A DNA stretch of 64,000 nt, from positions 696,137 through 760,136 of the forward strand of contig JAAOMT010000607.1 in assembly GCA_016748015.1 (NCBI GenBank), in the 5' to 3' direction. The notes below the pieces were generated by a model. The model ran no database searches and was not told where the DNA came from. It worked only from the letters and a program-made list of their open reading frames with translations. The stretch comes from Geosiphon pyriformis (Eukaryota > Glomeromycota > Glomeromycetes > Archaeosporales > Geosiphonaceae). The position numbers were made by a program, and so were the translations under genes. This document shows positions 57,558-64,000 of this stretch, one piece after another (position 1 is the first letter of the stretch; every line of letters starts with the position of its first letter).

Positions 57558-59141
57558 TTGCCCTTGTTTGAAAGTACGGTTTTTGGGATTAATGTTATGA
57601 TTATTTTGAAAGACTACACTAAGTGTCATAAGCAGTTGGATGCTCAAGGAATTAAGAATATTGTGTACTACTCGTTAATCTAGCGAGTTACCGTATATAC
57701 CTATTGGAGTAATAGAAAAAAGTAATTGTTTTGATTTAGCTATCAAATGGATAATATTTTAGGTAAAAGACTGATATACATCATTTGTCAGGGTTAAAAA
57801 GCTCGATATATGTACGCTCATTCATTAAATGCTAGTTGCAGCAAAAAACGTCAGAACTTTAAATATTTAAACATCATTTAAATAGTATATTACATCATTA
57901 TTTAAAGAGTGTTAAACTCTGATTGGCTTACCTCAGTAGTCAGGATCAACAAGAACGGGACAGAACTGAGAAAAAAAATATTGCAATATTATGAAAAAGT
58001 TAGAATCTTTTACAAACATTATCAATATCTCGTCTGGTAAATAATTATACACAATATCAGAAGCCTTAACAATTACTCATTTCCATTCCATCCGCGTTAT
58101 GAGGCACGTGTGGAATGAGTCATGTGAAGAAATTCAAATATTTTGTTCATCATTTAATTTTGTATATAATATTCAGGTTGCCTCGGTGAGACAATTTTGT
58201 ACCTCGTAATTAGCCCGAGGCTGCTTAGCCGGTTACATCGACACGTAGCTTGACTTCTGCCTTCCTTGCCATTAGAACCAAATAAAATTCGACTTTCATT
58301 TACAGAGATATTTTTGGCTGCATCTTTGTTTGATAAAGGTTTGGCCATATGCTCCTGATCGAAAAACTTCATGAACACTTTGGGAAAGCCATCCTTCGTC
58401 CAACGGAACTTTAAGATGAATAGGAGAGTGATTTAAGTCATCAAATACTATTCGTCCTTTGGGATTCGTGGAGAAAGCTATCAAAATCTTAATCACTGCT
58501 GCGAAACATGGGACTTTTCCCATCAGGAAAATATCTTGCTGCGTCATATTCACATTGGTCGCCCCATGAGTTATCAGATACTTTTAATGAATGGTGTAGC
58601 GTAAAATGGACTTAATGAAAAAGAGGAGGAAACGGAATGTGAATTTAGATGAGTCTGTTAAATAACATTATCAAAAATAAAAATTGTCTGGAGAAAATAG
58701 TGTTCAAATGATTAATCACCGTCGATTCTCAAACTTTTCTGTGTCGTTTCAAATAAAATGAACTCTCAGTTCTTAGATCGGTGATATTAGATATTTCATG
58801 AAGCGTATTAGATGCCATAGGCATTTTTCAATTAGTTTCAATTATATGAAGGTCGAGTTTTAAGTTTTTTATTGCTTTATGGTTTTCTTTCTTTCACGCT
58901 CGCTGCTTTGTCGATTAAACTTTAAAAAAGGAAAAGAAAACCTCTTCAATTTCACTTCCTTATTGTTTAATACTAACCAGATAATAATAGTCTACAGACA
59001 GATTGAAGGTCTTAAGACCTCCTTTGTTACTTATTGAAGACAAGTATAATAGAAAGGGAAAAATTTTTTTTTTCGAGATTGATATATATTATATATATTG
59101 GTACGATGTTCGGATCGAATCTAATCTCAATTGAATTAGAA
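57558..59141. other. Spacer between the UCH and GILT genes with a possible exon remnant
   Basis: Moderately complex DNA, less AT-rich than the repeat blocks. The UCH 3' UTR lies at the left and the GILT 3' UTR (minus strand) at the right. The minus-strand open stretches at 58154-58840 are annotated separately. I see no RNA gene. Confidence 0.5.
58154..58840 (-). pseudogene. Unrecognised minus-strand coding-like remnant
   Basis: Two overlapping minus-strand open stretches have non-repetitive, protein-like content: GRIVFDDLNHSPIHLKVPLD followed by EGWLSQSVHEVF (58553-58296), and KPLSNKDAAKNISVNESRIL (58378-58154). A possible first exon begins at 58825 (MPMASNTLHEISNITDLRTE). I could not join them into one model with sound splice sites. 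It is either a decayed gene, a gene with indel errors, or chance. No family recognised. Confidence 0.25.
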
Positions 59142-60005
59142 TTAGGCTTCATAAAGACCATGGACTTCTTTTATGATTCTGACAAAATCGTCAACACCAT
59201 ACCCATCCGGACATTCATACCAACCACCATCTCGAATACATCGTTGTTTACCATTTATAAAAATGGTACAACTTTTGGTCACGTTTGCTGCTTGTGTGCG
59301 CTTCACACTTTCAATCAGTAGTAGAGGTCCAAGCGTAGAATCATTGGCACATGCTGCTATTGGCGTATAATCAAGACCAATATATTCGGCGCATTTCCGG
59401 GTATAATCATGAGTACCTTTTTGCGAAATATCACGATTTAGACAATATAGAAACTCGAGAAATCTACGTTGATATATTGGTGCAGGAAATACGTGTTGAG
59501 AACATAACTCTAAAATGTTCCCTGTAAAATTGTTTAGAGAAATGGGAGTGGGAGATTTGTGTCAAAGTTTCAGAATTGAGTTATAACCTGTCAAAATTCG
59601 CCTCATAGTGCTAAGAACAGTAAGTGAATAAAATTTGGCTGCCTAAAATACTTGACCAAAACACTCTTGTTCTCCATGTTTGCAAATAACCCTTAAAGTA
59701 GAAGGATCCTGTTCTCGTTTATCTTCAGCAAAACGACCAATATAATCTATTTGAAGTTTCGTAATATGATTAACTTTACGTAACACTTTTCTGAAAAGAT
59801 CCTCACAAACTACCGCGTCTGGACATTGCGACATTGCATATAAAGTTATTGGCACGCGTTCATCATTTTTTGAAGAAAAAGTGGTTGAAGACTGAAAACA
59901 GTCTAAAGACCAAGTCAAGAAGAAAGAAAGTGGGATGAAAAGTAGTATGAAAATTAAGAAGAGTCCGGTAGGTGACATTTTCGGATAGAAAAATTCGTCC
60001 AGCAC
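59142..60005 (-). CDS. GILT-like (gamma-interferon-inducible lysosomal thiol reductase family) secreted protein, 242 aa
   Basis: Two exons on the minus strand, 60005-59657 and 59521-59142; GT/AG intron of 135 bp, 243 codons with stop. ATG at 59978 (233 aa) is an equally good start. An N-terminal hydrophobic segment (residues 14-32) is a signal peptide or anchor. The GILT signature C-x-H-G-x2-E-C-x2-N-x4-C is complete and spans the splice: C108, H110, G111, E114, C115, N118, C123. The usual CXXC redox pair at the thioredoxin-like strand is replaced by C61-P-D-A-V-V-C67. Further cysteines lie in CLNRD, RKCAEYIG, AACAND, SCTIF and CIRDGGWYEC. GILT proteins reduce disulfides in lysosomes or vacuoles. 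With the altered motif this one may work differently. Confidence 0.88.
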
Positions 60006-60390
60006 TATTTAATATGAAGACTTTATTTCCATCCAAATTCCCCAGATATGGATGTTATCATAATGTCGCCATATTTTCATCAATTAAGTCATTTTAAAAA
60101 GTTGCTGATCCACAAAATAATTGTATCAAAAGTTTTTATTTGGATTAAAATCTGAATTTTAAAAAAGGATGAATCTAGTTGTAACAACCTGTTACATGAA
60201 ACAAACTCAAAAATAGCTTCAATTAAGATCGGAAATTTTATTAAATTTTAAAAAAATAAGATGTAATAATGATGTGTATTATTTATTTTTATTGAACAAA
60301 TTAAAGTTGGATCATTAATTTCACTAGAAATAAATGCAATATTTAGTTATTGCAAAGTAAGAAATAAACAAATAATTGACTAAATCTTAC
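60006..60390. other. Spacer upstream of the GILT gene
   Basis: 5' flank of the GILT gene followed by AT-rich DNA leading into the MULE fossil. Nothing else recognised. Confidence 0.5.
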
Positions 60391-62750
60391 CTAATTTTGA
60401 CATTTTGCATTATTGTGTCCTAAAAGACCACATCTACTACAAATGTATTTTGTACATGGTTTTCCTTTTTTTTTAGTAGCAGACTTATAATGTTTGGTTT
60501 TTGGGCATCTTTTATGTCATAATACTAATAAATTTTCAACTTGTTTAAGCTTATTTTCTTTATTGGCATCATTAACTTGATTGTTCTCCAGAATTTGGTC
60601 TTGATTTTGAAGCGTAGACACCACTTTTTTATGTTGGCCAATAAATTGTCTTAATTATATTATTATCTTACTATGATTGTTATGTTTAATAGCAAGCTAA
60701 GCAGTTTGTCATGTAAGTTTCTACACTTTACCATATTTTTGTTTCTTTTATACTGCAAAGTATAAAACATTGATAATGGTCTTAGATACAGTTAAAAAAT
60801 TTGGAATTACTATTTTATTAGAAAATTTTTTTGTAGTTTCTTGATTTGCAAAGCAAAAAACTTTAGTGATTAAATTATTGTCTCTTTTTTCATTAGTATA
60901 TTATTGTAAGAGTATTATTTAAATGTAAAATTCCACAATTTTTGAATGTAGTATTACTTAAAAATAATGATAACAAACAATACCACAAGATATATTAGAC
61001 AAACATAAACAAAGATAAGAAACAAAATTAACAATTATAATAAAATATAAATGTTTGCTGTTTTTGGTCATAAGTTTGTAATCTTTCATACTTTTTTAAT
61101 GTTTTTTTCATTGACTTTAACAACTATTAATATCAATAAAATTTGTTTTATATCATACAGATTTTTAATGAAATTATCTGTTATATTAGAATTAAAATTT
61201 TAAATATCAAAATATTGTTAAATAAATAACTTGAAAAAATACATTAGAAAATAAATTTTTTTATCTTATTATAAGTATTAATATTTAATAATAATTGATT
61301 TACAATAAAATATAAATATTGTGTTATTTATAAATATTTCATAAATAAAATATAAAACATAAAATATTAAGTTATTTGTTTATTAACTTTAAAAAAAAGA
61401 TTATAGCCAACTGATATGATTTTTATACAAGATAAAAGTATATAATATTCAAAAAAACAATTTTATTTTGTTTTATTTTTAAGTTTTGTGTCTAATATAC
61501 CAGCAAAATTACACAAACTGCTATTTCTTAAAAACATGTGTTTAATAATATTGTTGAAATCTTCAATATAAAAGGTAGTTTGAGTTCCTACAGTAAATAT
61601 TTTTAATGTAAATATACAAGTCTATGCTTGTCAACTAAAATAAAAAGCTTTTATTAAATAATTTTTAGTATTAATATATGTTTTAATAAGTTGTAATTAT
61701 TGTTTATAGAAATTTTTTTTATATAAATTATTGCAACATAAAAAAAAATTATAAACAAAGCTTTCATATTAATCATAAAGCTTTAACTTGAAATTTTTAG
61801 TAAGTTTTTATTAATGTAAAAAATACAATAAATTTGATAAGTTGTTTTATATACTTAAACAACTATTGTATCTGTTACAGAATCAACATCAGTAATAAAC
61901 ACTAATAATTCTATTATTGTTGTTTTTTTTGTGTATTCTAGAATTTATTTATATGATTTAACAGTTTTATCTAATACAAAAGTTTGTGCAATAAAGTAAA
62001 ATTTTGTGCTATTGTCTATAATAAAAAAAAAGTAATATCTAATAGCAGTTGGTCTTTGCTATATTGTTATTTAAAACAATATTATGATACTTTAACCAAA
62101 GAACAACTTGTACAAAAAACATTTAAAATATACAAATAAGTTAATTTTTATTAATTTCAAATTCTACAATTTATTTAGGATCATTTAATTTGTGATTTAT
62201 AAAGATTATTAACAAACAGAATATATTGTGCTTTTTATTATTATGAACTTTAAATCTTTGTATTGCATTTATAAGATTACAATTGAGAATAAATGTAATT
62301 GGAAAATTTCATTTTTAATAATTTTTTTTAGATAATAATTGATAGATTTATACATTCCATAAAAAATCAGATCTTTTAAAAAATATTATCTAAAATTTTT
62401 CAATACATCAAAACATATTTTCTAGTATTGGGATATAATAAATAATTGTGTATATTGTTAAAAATAGTAAGAATTATTTTGCATAAGTTTTTGATATAGT
62501 TGATATTGACATGCCAACTATATTTTTGATATTTTAATTTGGTGTTCTGATAATTTTAAATGTTGATCTTTTTTTTTGGTCTATATTGGCCAGCAAATTT
62601 ACATTCAAAAGTGCAATATTTAATACTATTATCTAAATATCATTCTAATTTCTTTTGAATGACTCCAAATTTTTGTTGTTTACTATATATTTTTATAATT
62701 ATATTGATATCTTTTTATGTTTTAAAAGCATAGTTAATACAAAATTTTAT
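60391..62750 (-). pseudogene. MULE transposase fossil with FAR1-type N-terminus and C-terminal zinc knuckle
   Basis: Read on the minus strand in shifting frames. N-terminal piece (62750-62480): FGVIQKKLE-YLDNSIKYCTF, ECKFAGQYRPKKKIN, QKYSWHVN, the C...C...WH pattern of FAR1 DNA-binding domains. Middle (62040-61860): FIIDNSTKFYFIAQTFVLDK, TVKSYK-ILEYTKK, then VFITDVDSVTD, the conserved MULE transposase core with its D-x-D. C-terminal (60650-60391): LRQFIGQHKKVVS, HKRCPKTKHYKSATKKKGK, then CCHC knuckle CSRCGLLGHNNAKC and a TAG. Numerous stops and frameshifts make it dead. The bounds are approximate and no terminal inverted repeats were identified. Confidence 0.7.
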
Positions 62751-62872
62751 AGTTAAATAAATATAAAAAAATTTAATACTATTACTTAAATAAAAAAACC
62801 AATCTAAAAGATATTAAAAAAACGTGATTAAGAAATATAATAATTTAGAAAAATGTAATAATACAGAATAAT

Positions 62873-63750
62873 ATGTTGTTATAATTTAAAAATTTAGCAA
62901 AAAAATCATAAATTAATATAAATTATCTAATCATAATATAGCACAGTAATAATTCTAAAAAAACAATAATTAACATAGTAATAAATACTATCTCATGATA
63001 ATGGCAAGCACCAGTTTACAATAGCAGTCAACACCAACTAATAATAATAGCAAATACCAAATTGAGATACCAAAAAAAAAGTATTACAATATGTTTTCTT
63101 ATAGAACTATAAACATATATATATACAATAGTTTTAATATTGAAAAAAACAACAAGTCATAAAACAAATTATAAAAACAAGTTATCAAACAATTCATTTA
63201 ACAGTTCTATTTTAATTATTTTTTAGTCTTTATTTTTAAATAAATATCTACAAAAATCTTTAATCAAAAAAAAATAAAAAAATATTGAAAACTAAATGAT
63301 TACAACCCAAAGTAATAAAAAACTTATTTGTATTATTTATTGAATGAAACTATCATTTATCAGCTGAATCTTTTAAAAGAATAATCTCTGATCAAAATTA
63401 TTCATATTGTTACTAATTAATAAAAGCTTTATTATGAAAATTAAAAAAAGCACTAAAGGCCATTAATATTCTATGTTTTTAAATTAAAAAAATACATTAG
63501 ACAATTACAAAGATTGTCTCAAAGAAAATCTCAGACAGCAGATAGATTTCAGTTTAGTCTCTAGAAAGGAGTATATAAAAACACACAACATTAGAAATTG
63601 AGAAATAACTTATATTATAACATTAAAAAAAAAGTCTTTAGTATAACAGTAATATTATTACACAAATAAAATTGAGAAATTCACAAAAAACTGATTGCAA
63701 TTAAATAGAATATTGGCAATTAAATATACTAAGAAAACCATTTTATAATA
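62873..63750 (+). repeat. R1 dispersed repeat, copy c
   Basis: Same order of blocks as R1 copies a and b, with the highest GC of the three (e.g. AGCACCAGTTTACAATAGCA, GTCAACACCAACTA). It is the best guide to the ancestral sequence. It is followed directly by an R3-like segment. No coding capacity was seen. Confidence 0.75.
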
Positions 63751-63754
63751 ATAT

Positions 63755-63985
63755 TATAACTTAAGATAATATAAGTTAACACAGAATAATATAAAATAGC
63801 ATAGAATAACTAGCTGTAATATAAAATAACTAGTTATAATGTAAAAAAATAAAGCAACAACATAAATAGTAAGTAATAGCTGATAAAAACAAGTAATCAA
63901 AAGCAATCTTATAAAATTAGAGATATATATAAAAATGAATAGTTTTAGTAGAATAAAAAAAAACAGACAGAAAAACAAGATAGAA
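63755..63985 (+). repeat. R3 repeat, copy 2 (related to the insertion in LINE B)
   Basis: ATAACACAG/ATAGCATAG-type blocks, then AGAATAACTAGC, AAATAAAGCAACAACATAAA, AAAGCAATCTTATAAAATTA and AACAGACAGAAAAACAAGAT, in the order seen at 14605-14965. The window ends inside or just after it, so its right boundary is unknown. Confidence 0.55.
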
Positions 63986-64000
63986 AATATTTTTTTTTAT

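Overview
The window looks like a piece of a fungal nuclear genome, most likely an arbuscular-mycorrhizal (Glomeromycotina, Rhizophagus/Gigaspora-like) fungus. The grounds are: spliced host genes with short GTAAGT/GTATGT...TAG introns; fungal-type housekeeping proteins (UCH ubiquitin hydrolase, GILT-like protein, RGS protein, RRP5 C-terminal HAT repeats); extremely AT-rich intergenic DNA; and a heavy load of LINEs, a FAR1-type MULE and Tc1/mariner remnants. The lineage is an inference; no rRNA or marker gene is present.

Layout. 1.5-4.4 kb: nine-exon host gene (minus strand, 486 aa, PD-(D/E)XK nuclease-like C-terminal half), interrupted by an unmerged assembly duplication and a 20-N gap. 5.1-23.9 kb: three copies of one APE/RT/RNase H LINE family, namely A (minus, 5'-truncated), B (plus, full length but riddled with stops and carrying a 1.04 kb nested insertion) and C (plus, 6.9 kb, nearly intact, 12-bp target-site duplication). 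23.9-33.4 kb: extremely AT-rich DNA with two copies of a ~0.84 kb repeat (R1), one split by a 591-bp Tc1/mariner remnant. 33.4-35.6 kb: a deeply decayed LINE fossil (E). 38.3-40.6 kb: an ORF1-only element (F) with LINE-like ends. 41.1-47.8 kb: a full-length minus-strand LINE (D) with three nonsense codons.

49.3-60.0 kb is the gene-bearing part: a short RRP5-like HAT protein (minus), an RGS protein (plus), a UCH-family deubiquitinase (plus, seven exons including a 12-nt one) and a GILT-like secreted protein (minus). All four give uninterrupted reading frames once spliced. Between the RGS and UCH genes lie several tiny LINE 3' ends, one only 39 bp long with a perfect 12-bp target-site duplication. 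60.4-62.75 kb is a minus-strand MULE transposase fossil, followed by a third R1 copy.

Main themes. (1) All LINE copies share a 5' signature, a 3' signature and an ATGA stop/start overlap between ORF1 and ORF2. (2) Premature stops fall mostly at conserved Trp and Gln codons, and two copies have lost an Asp of the RT active site by Asp-to-Asn change; both fit G:C-to-A:T mutation. (3) Element F looks like a non-autonomous gag-only derivative that may depend on LINE ORF2 in trans. I found no CRISPR, rRNA, tRNA or bacterial operon.
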